A stretch of 64,000 bases of DNA from Branchiostoma belcheri (taxonomy: Eukaryota > Chordata > Leptocardii > Amphioxiformes > Branchiostomatidae), in NCBI RefSeq assembly GCF_001625305.1, contig NW_017802380.1:3580086-3644085 (forward strand), written 5' to 3'. Shown in pieces: positions 32,418-45,625 of the stretch; the stretch's first letter is position 1; each line of letters begins with the position of its first letter. The translations under genes and the position numbers were made by a program. The notes beneath the pieces were generated by a model. That model was not told the origin of the DNA and ran no database searches. It saw only the letters and a list, made by a program, of their open reading frames with translations.

Positions 32418-35400
32418 ATGGCAGCGTACCACTGCTGGGACAGTACCACGCCTGTGGATCAGGTGAGTTACGCTGAAAATCGTTGTTCCTCCCGGAAAAT
32501 CGTTGTTCCGCTTTGTGTGCAAACCGGTGGTCTTTTTGTTTCACTTTTCATACTGGTCCCGCGGCATGCGCAGGTGTTTGTTGTTTGTGTGGATGGAAAA
32601 AGACGCCATGAAAACAGACCCACACATTCTTACATGGCCACTTCGGGTTAAAAACTACAGTAGGAAAACAAAAAGGGTGGAGTTGGAGCATTTATTTGTG
32701 TCCATATGTAGCTTTTTACGGGGTGAAAATGTTGACTTGATCTAGAAAACGCGCCCACGCCGTATCAGATTTCACAGTCCTGCCGCCTGGCGGCTGTCCG
32801 TAAATATGCAAGTGGGCCAAGGACAACGCGTTTGACTCGTCCCAGAATTTCGAGCAAATCGTTACAGATTGTGTTATCTGTGACACTTGGTGGGGGAGGA
32901 AACTGAGATATGTAATCGACCACGGCTGTTGAATAATAAATGAATGCCCTATGGCTTCCAAGCATGTAGAGGCCCAGTGAGTGACAATAGCTATTGTTGA
33001 AATTGCTGTGACAATGCCGTAAAGGGCAGTGAATGAACTTTCCTTTGATCTTTATTTTGCATATGAATATTGGATTGAAGGGCGTGGCAGTTAACAGATG
33101 CTTTGAAAGCCTAAGCCTCTTTCCAAAACCAAGGACATTCTATCACAAAACTGATGATTTTTAAAACTTCTTCCCTGAAAACTGAAGAGAAGTATATAAT
33201 GTATTCAATTTTTCTCCAGGCCTAAATTTGACTTGGTTGAAACTTGTGAATGATTTTCAGCTCCAGCAAAAAAGTTGATAGTTAGTTAACATTTGTAGAT
33301 GTACATCTTTTCACATGAAGAAATTCAAATTCCCGACCAGTATTTTCTTCAGTATGCTTCCTGAACACAATAGAATCCTTTACTGGTATTATCTACTGTG
33401 TGATTACTATTTGCATAACAATAGGAAGCCTGTCAGCTGGAAGTGATTCTGTTGTTGTTTAACCTGTTGGCCGTTACTGTCTCATTGTTCACACAAAAAG
33501 ATGTGTAGTGAGGTGAAAGTGACTCCATGTTACTGAAAGATTGTGCACAAAAATTACTAATAGAAAAATGATAGCCTGTAATGTATGATGATAGTAGGAC
33601 TAGGACAAGGAAAGCATGCATTGTAAAAAAAAATTCATTGTTTTATTTTACATGATATGTAAGAAATATAGTATGGAGAATTTTTTGCCTCAGGGTATAC
33701 ATTTCGTACTGTGCCCTGAATAATTATACGAACAACCACATTATTAGAAGTTGTTGTGTAGTCCTCCACTGCACTGCTTTTTATCAGTAGCACATGGTCT
33801 GTCATACAACTGGCAACCATGCTCGTCATAAAAGTACATCACCTACTGGTATAACAATGTGCCTTTGTTTTTGCCTGCAACAAAGCAGCCTTCTTGGTAG
33901 ATCTTACTAGGACTGTTTTCACTGTGAGGTTTGCTTCACCAGCTAATCGACAGTGTTGATGTATTTTGAACACCTGCAGGTGCAAGGGTGCAAGCGGCAG
34001 CACGAGTATGCCTTCTCCGTCCAAGAAGACGTGGACCTGGAATCTGTCAACCCCAAGCGGGCTTGCCAGGGTCTCCTCTCTCTCTTTGATCCCGACGACA
34101 CATCCATGGACACCGACATCCAACCAGTAGCCTGGGACGATCGGCCGGCCGACCAACCTCTCAGCCAACCAAACATAGACTGTAGCAGTAACCCCACGGC
34201 TTTGGACGCCAACCAGAATGGTGCTATTTCTCCAAATCATCAGGATGTTGCCGTAGAGATGGAGGAGGGGCCCACACCGAAACAAACACCACCACACCGC
34301 TTCTTCGTGTCAGGCGGTTCCTATATGTCACCGGTGCTGCAGCCAGGCACTCCGCAGCCGGCCTGCGGACCATCTATCGGCGAGATGACTCATCCCTGCA
34401 AGGTACCGCACTTCTTCTAGGTACTGGACCCTTGTGTGATTCTGGAGGGTGGTGGGCCGCTTATGTGTAATAAAACTTGTTGCATTAACATATTGCTAAT
34501 AGATGGTTCAACGTCAAGTAATTGTGCATGTTTGTATGTTTATAATGCAATCTGTACTGTTGAGTAACATGAAGTTGGACATTTTAGCCTAAGATTACTA
34601 ATCCTGTTGTTAGTTTGTCCAAAGACATTATAATGTCCTTGGTTTGTCTATCTGTCAAAAGCTACCTTACTGACAATACAAATGGTTTGCATGTGGGTTG
34701 ATTTTTGCCATCATTTGCATGTGGGTTGATATTTTTTGCCATGGTAACTTAGTCTAGTTGAAATTTCCTGTACCATACACGTCTTGCTAGAAGATGTATA
34801 GGAGAACAGGCATTGAGGCTTTTAAAAACAGTTACACTACTGGAGACCCAAATAAAAAAAAACTACTGCCGCCCTTATAACTGACAAGGCGTCCGTGTTT
34901 CCTCGACAGACTGCGCCCGCGACCCAAGCCTTCGCCGGCCAGGGCTTCCTCCCGATCCCGTACCACAGTCCGGCATGTGTGCGTTCTCTGTCTGGGTCTG
35001 CTCGCCACATCAACCACCTTTACCTTTACCACTGAAGTGTGACCTCCAGCGTGACACTCAATCTTTGCCACAGGATGGCCATTAGCATGTCCCCAAATTA
35101 GTGTATCTTTTCTTACCCAGCATGTTGGCAGAACGTACCGCACCTGTCCAGAACGCACGGTACACAGGACATGTACAGAACATGTACAGAACGTATTGCT
35201 TCAGGTCGTGTTCGTTTGTGTAAGGATGACGTCCCATCTGTTGTTTTCCAATGTGTTGGAAAAGACATGCAATGGACGAACTTCTGATCAACATTGACCA
35301 AACATCCAAAAGAAACTGTGGTCGTAGTAGTACGGTATGTTCTGCCAATGTGCTATCTTACCCCTAGTACCATGACCCTTGACTGCCTGTATCATCAAAC

Positions 35401-35572
35401 TAACATGACCATTGCGCCAATATTTTCTCTCCCGGCATAGATGTCGCCTCTTCCTCACGTCCTGGGCTACCTGAACCGCAGCCCATCCTACAACTCCCGT
35501 TGTCTACGCTGCACTGCTGGGGAGGGCGGACACTTTAACCATATAGATGTGTATCCTTGGGAGCCGTACTAG
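32418..35572 (+). CDS. Unrecognised 199-aa protein, probably nuclear or cytosolic
   Basis: Three coding exons (+): 32418-32462, 33980-34402, 35441-35572, all phase 0 with good GT-AG sites; 600 nt = 199 aa. It starts MAAYHCWDSTTPVDQ, has a basic patch (CKRQHEYAF; NPKRACQGLLSLF), then a long acidic, Pro/Asn-rich disordered middle, and ends in a compact C-terminus (LNRSPSYNSRCLRCTAGEGG, then HFNHIDVYPWEPY) that looks like the conserved part. No signal peptide or transmembrane helix. The KR-rich motif followed by a disordered acidic stretch suggests a small regulatory adaptor, but I do not recognise the family. A possible alternative last exon lies at 34910-35035. Confidence 0.65.
34910..35035 (+). 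CDS. Possible alternative terminal exon of the 199-aa gene
   Basis: Acceptor CCTCGACAG at 34909, same phase 0, 41 codons then TGA at 35033-35035: TAPATQAFAGQGFLPIPYHS through ARHINHLYLYH. It ends with an H-x-N-H motif like the HFNHI of the regular last exon, hinting at duplicated, mutually exclusive C-termini. Could also be chance. Confidence 0.35.
   Translation, partial: TAPATQAFAGQGFLPIPYHSPACVRSLSGSARHINHLYLYH
35101..35310 (-). repeat. Dispersed repeat, copy 1 (others at 49650 and 51338)
   Basis: On the minus strand it carries GGATGTTTGGTCAATGTTG, a CTTTTCCAACA block and GATGGGACGTCATCCT, in the same order as the copies in the ARH gene introns. It has an extra segment toward 35101. Confidence 0.65.
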
Positions 35573-37940
35573 TGACGGACACATGTATTATGTATAGTTG
35601 TGTATCAAGATTTACCTTTCACATATCCCCGCTGTGTTGTACAGTAAGGTTCTGTTGTCAAAAGGAGAGCTGTGTAAGAGAAGTAGAAGGATTGAGGAAG
35701 GTTGCTAGTGTTACAAAATCTTGCCAAACCATGTCAGTTGTGGTTCTACATATATCATTTTGCTGAAAACTGTCAGCATTTGATGAATGTTACAAACCCA
35801 CCAAAGCAACAATTTTTCTCATTGCTCTTAAAATCAGAGACTTGTTATAGATTAAAAAAAAATTACAAGCCTAACTCCAATGAGAGCACTTTGATATCCT
35901 TGCGTAGACACTAGCAGCATCTTCATATTCTTCCACAATATATCTGACCTTGGAAAGTGAATGAAGTGTTGGAAATAAACAGCATTTCCCAATGGCCTAA
36001 AGCTTGTTGCCCAAAGCCTGTATGTAGTCATGCCACAGTTTAGTCTAAACCTCTGCAAAACCCTGAACATGTAAGTGTTGTACGTGATAGCTTTGCCAGC
36101 TGACAGAGAAAGGCTTGGTTGGCTCAATGCCAATATAGTAAGTGGCCATGGGCCATTGGGACAAGTGTAGCTTCTGGCACTACCAAACGATGTTGCAGAC
36201 AGTTGAAATGTTGCCAGGATTGTACTTAAACTATCGCTCGTGTACGTGTGTCAACCCTTTCTATATGGTACAGAACATCTGTATTTTTAAGTGAAAAGTG
36301 ATAACTCATAGTCATACATTTTCTGCTAAACAGAAATCTCAGCCCACATTTTGTATGTTTTTTACTTTTGGTACTGAAAAGTATTTTGTTAGATCCAAGT
36401 CTTTTATATAGTTACCACACCTGATATATTTATTGTTACCACCGACAACAGGCCTACCATGGATTAGACACTTGTTAGAGTTAACCTAAGGAAAATTCAC
36501 CAGATGAAAAAACAAAAAAACAACTATCATCTTCAACTTTCCTAGAGTTTTCCCTAAGTTGACTCTCTTAAGTGTCTTGCAGTCTAACCTTATCTCAAGG
36601 ATTTTGATACTGCACAGACAACCTCAACCGGAATGCCTTTAGCCTGCATTGAGAACACTTTATATTAGTGAGAAAACATCAACACTCACAACCAGGTTCT
36701 GCATTGCCCTGGGAAATTGTTTGTGAACTACACAATGTATGTAAGAACAATTACATTTTACAAAGAGAAGCTGATCACAATCAATCAGTATTTTACACTC
36801 AAATATTAGATGCAGATCAGAGAGGAATTATTGTCTTAATCATATCAATTTTGTGGGGGATTCCAGTTGTGTAAGATCAATTTTCAGGAACTTTTTGACC
36901 GTTACAGCACTACAATCATTCATTAAGCAATGTCAAGTGTTACAGTTTAGTTCAAACGTTTTTATGTTGTGATGAATATTGAAAAATTAAGTACACATTT
37001 GATGCTATGAAATGAAAGCTCTATTTGATTTACGTACATTTTAGCCAATGTAATTAGAATGTCCAACCTTCTGGGCAATGAGACTTTGCAAATAACACTG
37101 ATTTTGGTGCCATGGTATTTAAGCAAGCATAGACCTCTGCACAAGTTGACAGAAGTTGGTCAGTTTATAGTATACCTTTTTTTAGGTCATATTGAGGTGC
37201 ACTTGCCAGTTATGTACTTACATTGTAGCTACTAGTATTATTAAGAAAGCATGGAAGCAATACAAGGCAATAAGATGGATATCCAACTTGGAAAGCTCAG
37301 TGTAGTGTGCAGTGTATCACTGTCAATCTGCTATATGGTCCTCAGTGAACTGTAAGTGTTGTACAGTAAGTGTTAGAGGGCAGTGGCTGTTTTAAGCACT
37401 TAAGAGGTTTGTTTTGTGCTATTTTTTTAAAAGTATTTAGGGAGGCCCATGGAATGGTAGTCTCAGGTGCTAGCCTTTAGTAGAGCATTTGTTTTAGATT
37501 TACATGTACTTTTGCGTAGACCCCAGAGTTTGTTGAACATATATTTCTAGGTAGTCTAGTACAGTGTATAGAAAGTGTGTCTTAAGAGTTTATCATATAC
37601 ATATATTAGTAAAGTCTATGTAGTTTCTAGTTGGTTGGTGGAGAAACCATCCAAAGTACTGTTTAATGGAAAAAACAACAACATTCCAGTCTGTTTGTTG
37701 AAGTTGTCATTGAGAGACTATCACTATATACTAGTAGTATCAGTGTTAGTACTATGTTTTGTATAGTATACAGTGTTTTAGAATGCAGTAGTGCAATTTT
37801 TGAGAATTTGCAAATGATGGATGTAAACTGTGCGTAACAGCACACTGTAGTTTTCTTATTCAAGTGAGAGCTGTGTGTTTTGGTGTAAATGTATTATATA
37901 TACCCTCTTGTTGTACCAAATAAAATTTGATAAGTTTCAC
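35573..37940 (+). other. Probable long 3' UTR
   Basis: No further exon is supported. The first convincing signal, AATAAA at 37919-37924, is followed by a GT-rich tract (GTTGTGTATTTC), so the transcript from 32418 may have a 3' UTR of about 2.3 kb. ORFs in this stretch are short and AT-rich. Confidence 0.4.
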
Positions 37941-38045
37941 ACTGTTGTGTATTTCATTTCATTAAAAGAGCATTAGCAACATGATATCGTCAAATAACTT
38001 CAATCAAGAGATCTATTTTCATAGAAAAAACAACAACATTGTCTC

Positions 38046-38051
38046 TTTATT
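38046..38051 (-). other. Likely DNAJC2 polyadenylation signal
   Basis: Minus-strand AATAAA about 720 bp past the DNAJC2 stop codon and only about 120 bp from the opposing signal at 37919, so the two transcripts nearly meet. Confidence 0.4.
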
Positions 38052-38768
38052 ATAGAACATTCCTAGAGTCTCTGTGAAGACACTTTGGTATTCAGCAGCA
38101 AAAGGAATTTTCTCACAAGAAAAAAAAACACTATATACTGATCGATGACAACAGTCCAATCAAATACATGTAGTAGTAACCTATAAAAGCCTTGTACCTA
38201 AATATGACTTGAGCCACATATTTTACTGTTACTATCTGGGAAAACTTAAGAGGTCATTGGAAAACATGCATAGGACAACAGAAAAAGGTAGGACACATTT
38301 CATGAACTGTTGTTTTCTCCACAATTTGCTTATTCACAATGCCTCAGCATTTTGTACAGTTCATTGCCGAAAGGCTTTCCACTGTGTAGATTTCTACAAG
38401 CAAGTAAGTTGTTTATCATAATTAACTTAACGGGTGGTAACTAGTTCTTTTTCAGAACTATAACGGTAAGCAGTAGCATGTCACCCATTGAAAGAGAGAA
38501 GTTACCCAACGGTGAAAAGAGTTAATGTCCTGGTTTCTAAAGTCATATAATACTCCACTGAGTGATGCAGAACAAGTAAGTACAGGAGAAACAACATCCA
38601 CATTTCGTCTGCAATGATATTTTAATCCATTGATTTGTTTTTTTCATTACAGAGAGACTGTTTTTCAAGGCATCGCTAGTAGGAGACAATAGTCAAAGCA
38701 CGAACAGTTGGCCATATCATGAGTAGACATTCTGGCATGTAAGGATTGCTTCGATTTGATGTCAGATG

Positions 38769-41700
38769 CTATTTCTTGGCAGCTGCCTGCGCTGCTTTCT
38801 TGGCTTTGACCAACTCCACAAGTTCCTATAAGAAAAAAGCAGGAACATCACTGGATAATATCTATTAATTCACAAATGTATTCTTGGATTTTAAAGAAAG
38901 TGTCATGTTTCCTTCAGCTGACTAATCGCAACACAGAGAGTTGTACAGTTGAAAATTTGGGTAAGTCCAACTTCTTGTCTTAGAAATCACAGTTCAAACT
39001 TGCTTCATATTGTAAGTTATTGTCATCATAAGACACATAGATTTGACCAGAAGAAAAGACATATCCCACCTTATATCTGACCATGCAGTCTTTCTTACTC
39101 CGGCCCGGCACAGCCTCAGCGATCAGGTCCCATCTGTCCCCTGTCCCGGCCGGATACGTCCGCAGCGCCTGTTCCAGACACTTCTGCTCATCTGCGTTCC
39201 AAGGACCGGTTCTGAACTGGTACACCGATGGGTCTGAAGTAGGAATCACCAAGTTACTGTTTGTTTGTGTACTGTTTCGTTTGGCTGTCGAGTCAGACAA
39301 AAATACACAAGTGCCATTCAATCTGTCCCTTACCATCAAACCTCTCGGATATCCCAGCATCCTCTGCTTTCTTTATGGACGCCGCTTCCGTGGTGGATTT
39401 CTCCAGTCGTTCGTATGCTGCTTTGTTCACTTCCGTCCGCAGAGTACGGGAATCCTCTGCGGATAGTAGACAGGCAGCACAAAATTCACAGTTGGTAAAT
39501 ACTGAACAAAACAGCCCACAGGTCCTTGGTTATAATGCATGGAATATTGGTCAAGTCCAAATGTCCAATCCTTGTGACCCTGTTAAAAAGTAGTTAAAGG
39601 TGTTTTCTATAACAGCACTGACCTGCTTTTTGCAGAGTTTTTGTCTTGTTCAAGACCTCCTTAGCCGTTCTCTTGATGTCTGTGGTGGTGTGATCGTTGA
39701 TGAAGGCTGCAATGACTTCCCACCTGTTGAAAAAAAGGCAAAGCTTGTTTGACTGTTAAGATTGTTCACTCCGTTGGCTGGTTTGTATCTGATCACAGAT
39801 ATCAGTATGCTATAGGATAGCATTGATTAATTGAACTTAATACATTGAAAAATGACCAGAAAATTGACTTTGAAAACCCAGTTTTACTGCCTTGAAATAC
39901 TTCCCACTTCGGGTGCCTTTAAGACCTTAGATATCGTCCCTCCTCCCCTCCACTGCTGTAAGAGAGGTGTCAGGAAGGACCTAACAGCAGCCAACACCTT
40001 GTGGCACGAGTTTAAGACGATCGCAAGGATCCGAGGGAGGTGGAGAGCGTTCACTGAAGCCCTGTGCTCTAGGACGGGCGAAGAGGATTAAGTCAAGCCC
40101 CCTCCACTGCTTCTCACCGTGACACTGTCCCGGCAGGGAAGGTTTTGACGGCCTTCACAAGCAGCGCCAGGTCCTCCGGAGACCACGGCTTGCCGGACCC
40201 GCCCTTCTCCTTCGCCCGGACCGACTCCTGCTGCTTCTTCCTCTCCGCTGCGATCCTCTCCTCCTCCTCACGACGGATGTCTGTCTCCATCTCCTCTATC
40301 TGAACAGAAAATGCAAGGGGGCAACAATGATGGTTCCATTCCCGTGCAGATGCGCTATCCATTTGTGCACACACACACACACACACACATTCAGCCCTGT
40401 AGCTGTACACTATTGGGGCAGTCTGCAAAATTTGTACACTGTGTACATTTTTGGCATATAGGAAACTGCAATAGTTCTTTTCAGAAATGCACTCACCTGT
40501 TTATCCAGGGCTGCCTTGGCCTCTTCTCTGCTGCCTTTAGCCATGGCTGTGTTCAGGTCCTGTAGACTATGGACAGGATAAAAGGGAGGATCAGGCACCT
40601 AGAAGCTCCATGGCCAACATCTCTTAGTCAGGAGAATCGGGGACATCTTAATCCTGTTGATTTATGCATGTGCTAACAGGGACATATGCTTTGCCTTACA
40701 TTGTACTTGTTACAATTGTTGTGCAATTAACTTTGACCTGTACAATATACTCTAAACTTGTACTCAAGTCCATACAGTGTATTTAGAACTCTTAATGAAA
40801 TCTGTACAACTTGACTGATACAAGGCTTTATTAGACTTTCGACCACTACCCAGTTGTCTTCATCATTTAAAGAAGTAACATAGTACTTCAATGAACCTCA
40901 AGTTTGTTCATATCTTACCTTGCGATCTGAAGTCTGTTGCAGAGTTTCTCAATAGACTCCATCATGGCTACTGTGTCACTCTCACCTTCTACATAGTAGT
41001 CATTGGTCTGCAATTACAACAGGTTTTGTGATTAATGAAGTAAACATTCTAAAGCATATTCCAACTATAACATAATGCATGCTCTGATTATTACTGTAAA
41101 TTCTGAAATATTCAGCGTTGTGGTTTTCACATCAAATCATTACAATGCAAACAGAAATGCTCTGTGCAACTTACAACACCTCCCTGCTACTGAGAAAATA
41201 AGTCTTGGTGAACTTACACTTACAGTTTTCTTTTAGAGTCAAGATATTTTTCTTAAACTCACTTTACAAACGTCCCTCAGTCTTTTCCTCTCCTTTTTAA
41301 GTTGTTTCTTGGCTGCTTCCTTTTCCTTCTTGGCAACTAAAGCCTGAAAACAACAGCAACAAAAATGAAATTACTTTCTAATCTCGCAGAGAAAAAGACT
41401 TTTAATATAAGTACAATGTTAGACTGTAGATGTGTGAACAAACAAATCATTTAAGATGACCCTGACCTTGGCCTTTGCTTCCTCTTCTTCCTTTTCCTTT
41501 TGTTTCCTTTCAGCTTCTAGCTCCGCTTGTCTTTGCTGCAAAACAGAACAGGAATATTCCTCAAACTGTGCACCTGCACAGGCATGTTAGTGCAGCTTTA
41601 TTGTGCAGTTCTTGTTCTGCGGCCGCCCAAGTTGACATATTACAATGTACATCAAGAAATCTGAGATTTCAGACTTCCGGGGAAGTTTTTGGGTATCAGT

Positions 41701-44700
41701 GAATGTATTAGAACTGTATTGTACGATCATGGGGAAATGAATTAGATCACAGAATGCAATATTAAATCTCATATACAAATGTACAAAGATAACATAGGAT
41801 GGGAACAGTTGAGAAATTTTTCACCAAACTTACTTTTTGCAATGCATCTTAACCCTCTCCCTGCTGCTGATCTCATAACCAACACAAATTTCGTACTACA
41901 ACATGTAAAAGGCTACATGCTAACATCAGTATACAAAAGTGTAGTTGATTGACACAAACCCGCTCCTTTTCTTCTGCAATCTTTCTTGCTGCTTCTTTCT
42001 TTGCTTTTTTCTCTTCCTCTTTCTTTCTCTTCTCTTCTTCTTTGAACTTCTTTATTCTTGGGTCACATGCATAGGCATTGTCTGGAAATAAGCAATTAGA
42101 TAACCAAAGACAGCATAATAGATGGATAAATTGGTATAAAAAATGCCACAACAATTTTTTTTGTCTGTATGTTTCTTCAGTTCTTTCCACATGCGTGGCA
42201 CAGAATAGGTATTTAACTTTTAAGTTATTAAGGAATTTTGTCATGGCAACCCACCGACTAGCTTCAGTATTCTGGACACTTCTTCCTTTTTCCTCTTCTG
42301 TCGAGCGGCTTTGTTCTGTTTCTCTATCCATCTTCTCTCCTCACGACTGGGAAGAAAATTAAAGAGATATGATCAATAAGCAATTAGCAATTATCAGCTA
42401 TTAGGAAATCAATCATCTTTTATCACCTCTGTGTAGGGAGGGTTTGTTTTTGGTGTGTCTGAGTTATTACAATACAGTAGAGTCACAGAAAGTGAAAGGG
42501 AGAAATGGTGTAACCGTAGATTGACAGAAAGGTTGAATTAGAGTTCAAAATGTTTTGGGAGGTGAGAATCAGCGAGAAATTCCCAATGTGATTACTCACT
42601 CTTCTCCTTTCTCCTTATCCTCTTCATCCAGATAGGAAAATTCTCTCCAGGAATCAAAATCATACCTGGAAAATACACGCAATAGATGACAACAAACTAA
42701 GAACAAACAAGCAAATATGTCCAGCAAAAGCAGTCAATGTTCTCTGGTTTGAATCATTACACATTCAAAGTTGTAATCAACATTTGCACTGTATACAAGT
42801 CATTGGGCTACCAGAAAATAAAGTCCTGAGGACAGCACTTTATTTGGGGATACCATTTACACATGGATTATAGAATGGGGAAAACATAATCAATTTTCCT
42901 ACCAAAAGGAGTAGAAGTGATCAACCTCCTCATACGTAGAGTCTGCCGTGCCAAGTTTGGGAACTGGTTTCTTCACAGACCACCTGTGTCAAAAAAGATA
43001 AAAACAAAATTGAATTTAGAAACAACCAGAGATGGCAGATTCCATAATATGATGCCATTAAGATTTTTGTTCCCCAGCAAAATTAATTACTGTAAAGGAA
43101 TTTAAAGTTTCCAATGCATTCTCAGGGCAACAAAACTGGCAATATTCTGAATAAGGCAATCTGTATGATATTGACACACACTAACCCACATTAGCATCAT
43201 TATTTGGGCATTTAAAACAGTGCAAAAACAAGCCCCAAGATGAGTCATAAGAGGGGAAAGGATGGTTTCATTCTAACATACCATAAGTGCCCCCTAGCAG
43301 AACAGATAGAAACTGCACCATAAACTCACCTGGCATTGCTTGCAATCACAGGCCCGAAAACTTCATAGAAGTTTTCCTTCGAGCTGGAGTTGTTTGGAGG
43401 GACGGAGTCGTCAAACTCAGGATCAACACTGTCAAACGATCGCCGGGACACTTTGTTACCGAGAAGCTGATATGCTGAGGAAAACAAACAAACAAAGCTA
43501 TGTTAGTAACATGTGCATGTAAAGCTAACATAGTACCCGGTAGCATCAACCCTCACAATTCTACCAGATACCCTAATACTACAAATTATTGAGGCCTTGA
43601 ACACCTGGATATCTGATTCTGAAGTGTATATACCTTAGGGATAACTGACGCTACAATACATCATTATTACATGTTCTTAAATTCACTTTTGTTTTTAAGA
43701 TATGCTCAATTGCATATCCAATGGGATTTGACATTACAGTATTTGAGCTTCGAATGTGAGTTGGCTTTCCAAATATGTGACTTAAAAAATAAACATGAAA
43801 CCTACAAAAGTAGCTCATGTACACACTGTCTTTTGCAAGACTGTATTAAACTTTGACTTCTGACCTTTTGTGATGCAGGAGTAGTAGTCGTCGTCGCCTT
43901 CCTTCACGACCTTTCCCGCCTGCCGGCGCTTGTCGGGGTGGTGCTTCAGCACGATACGCTTGTCTGGAAGAGATATCAAAGTGTCAAAACAACAAGAAAA
44001 CAGAGATTTCAGAGACATATTTTGGGTTTTCATTAATGTATTGGAGCTGTGGAGGGGATTTTATAATATTACACCACTGAATTCCTACACACACTCCCAT
44101 TCTGCTGTCATACATCATGTATGGCCTGATGTGTCTGGAACCCAAACATACAAACTCCCTCAAACCAGTGCCACCCTTAACAATACTTCTGTCCCAGGAG
44201 TAAAAATACCATCTCACAGTTATAGATATACCCGGTAGAACCAAACCTACATGTATAGCTACCGGTATAGTGTGTTAAAGATCCCACCACAGTTATCAAC
44301 AAGAGCAGGGGTCCTTCCTGGTATGAGTGGTTCAAACATTACAGTCTGGTCTTCCGCAGCTTGTACTTTCTGTCCAATGCTGTACAATGCTGGTGTGTTT
44401 TGCCTTTCGGAGAGTGGAAACAAACCAACAAATGTAGCTTGTGACTAAGACACCATACTTACAGGCCTGTTTAATCTGGGCATGTGTAGCTCTGTATCTC
44501 AGCTTGGCTATCCCCAACACTGCATAGTGGTCCTGGGTCTGGTGTAAGAATAGTAGATCAATAGTGGGAATAAGTGGAAAGCCATATTTATGTGTTCAAA
44601 GACAATGAACTAGTATCATTGCTATTTATTCTAATTCTAAATAAAAATTTGGCACCAAAGTTGTATTGGGAAATAGTCTGAATACCAATGTTCTCCAAAA

Positions 44701-45625
44701 GCCAAACTTGACACTTCAATGACTAAAAAAATTCATTCAACTACATAACTGACATTTCCCAGACCTTATATTACAGACTGCAGCATGAACGTTCATCTGC
44801 TATCTGACCAAAAGTGCTGAAGTGTGCACCCTTAGGTCAGATAGCAGATGAAGGCTGAGATATTCGGTTGAAAATTCTGGTGAGTCGATTTCTTTTTGAG
44901 CTGGAGAATAGTTCCTAACCTTGACGTCCTTGGGGTCGAGCGAGGTCAGCAGAGGGTCCTCCTGGAAGTCTTCGTCGCGAAGGTCTTCGTCTTCCTCCTC
45001 CGAGGAGCTGCTGTCTCCGACCGACTCGTGCTGAGACAGCGTCTTCTTGTGCCGGTAGCGGTGAGCGTACGCCTCGAACCACCTCCCCACCGGCTCCACA
45101 CAGATGGTGGCGGGGGCTGGCAAAATAAAAAGTTTATAAGAAAATTTTACATGTGCAGTGAAAACTGCCCCTCAAAAACACTCAGGATGTGAAATCCTTT
45201 TCTGTGCACTGGTGGCACAGTGACGCCATTGAAATTCTTTGTTTTTAGTTCAGAAATTTTCTTTAGTTCAGAAATTTACTTTTAACAGATACATTTTTTT
45301 GTCCAAAATTTATTCCTGAATTCCTGAAAATTTGACAATTGTAATCAGTTTCAGTGGTTACAAAAGCTAGCAGAAATTCAAATAAGCTAAATTATGGAAA
45401 TATTATAGAAAGGCGCAATCCCAGCACTTTGAAGTCTTGATAGTTTAGAATCATTTTTTCAATAGATTTTTAACCCAAATCCCTCACATGCACATGCACA
45501 TGCCATCTTTCTTCGCCCCCCTCCCCAGCCGGCAGCCCATGCTGCGTAACAAAAAATATTTATTTCTCACCGGAAAGTCTTGCGACCACCATCGTCTCTT
45601 CTCCCTCCTGCGCTTCTGGTAACAT
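38769..45625 (-). CDS. DNAJC2: DNAJC2 (zuotin/MPP11/ZRF1): J-domain and SANT-domain protein
   Basis: Eighteen coding exons (-): 45625-45571, 45116-44920, 44538-44463, 43963-43865, 43474-43330, 42983-42903, 42665-42600, 42346-42255, 42081-41960, 41535-41467, 41343-41263, 41007-40919, 40566-40497, 40299-40118, 39723-39623, 39456-39334, 39233-39070, 38825-38769. The phases agree throughout; 1869 nt = 622 aa, against about 621 in human. Order: acidic Ser/Glu N-terminus; J domain with HPD in LKHHPDKRR; a zuotin-homology region ([37 protein letters not shown]); a long charged Lys/Glu helix; two SANT/Myb domains ([38 protein letters not shown]); and a [10 protein letters not shown] tail. In the family it is the Hsp70 co-chaperone of the ribosome-associated complex and binds ubiquitylated H2A in the nucleus. 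Confidence 0.96.
39942..40091 (+). mobile_element. Relic of a LINE ORF2 3' end inside DNAJC2 intron 14
   Basis: On the opposite strand to DNAJC2, a frame reads [18 protein letters not shown] then [19 protein letters not shown] and a stop. The pattern [AR]xRxRWRxxxxALCxxxG is typical of the C-terminal end of LINE-encoded ORF2 proteins. The copy is severely 5'-truncated. Recognised by motif only. Confidence 0.45.
40367..40389. repeat. (AC)n microsatellite
   Basis: CA run in DNAJC2 intron 13, next to the exon 14 acceptor side. Confidence 0.85.
44792..44852. repeat. Hairpin with perfect 18-bp arms in DNAJC2 intron 2
   Basis: TTCATCTGCTATCTGACC at 44792-44809 is exactly complementary to 44835-44852, with a 25-nt loop. 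I see no target-site duplication. It lies about 70 bp downstream (in transcription) of exon 2. Confidence 0.6.

Noticed and set aside
33839..34297. Minus-strand frames of 89-152 codons
   Set aside because: Antisense to exon 2 of the 199-aa gene, whose sense frame has matching splice sites and protein-like composition.
40311..40565. Plus-strand frame across the DNAJC2 intron 13 microsatellite
   Set aside because: Overlaps two DNAJC2 exons in antisense and contains the CA repeat.
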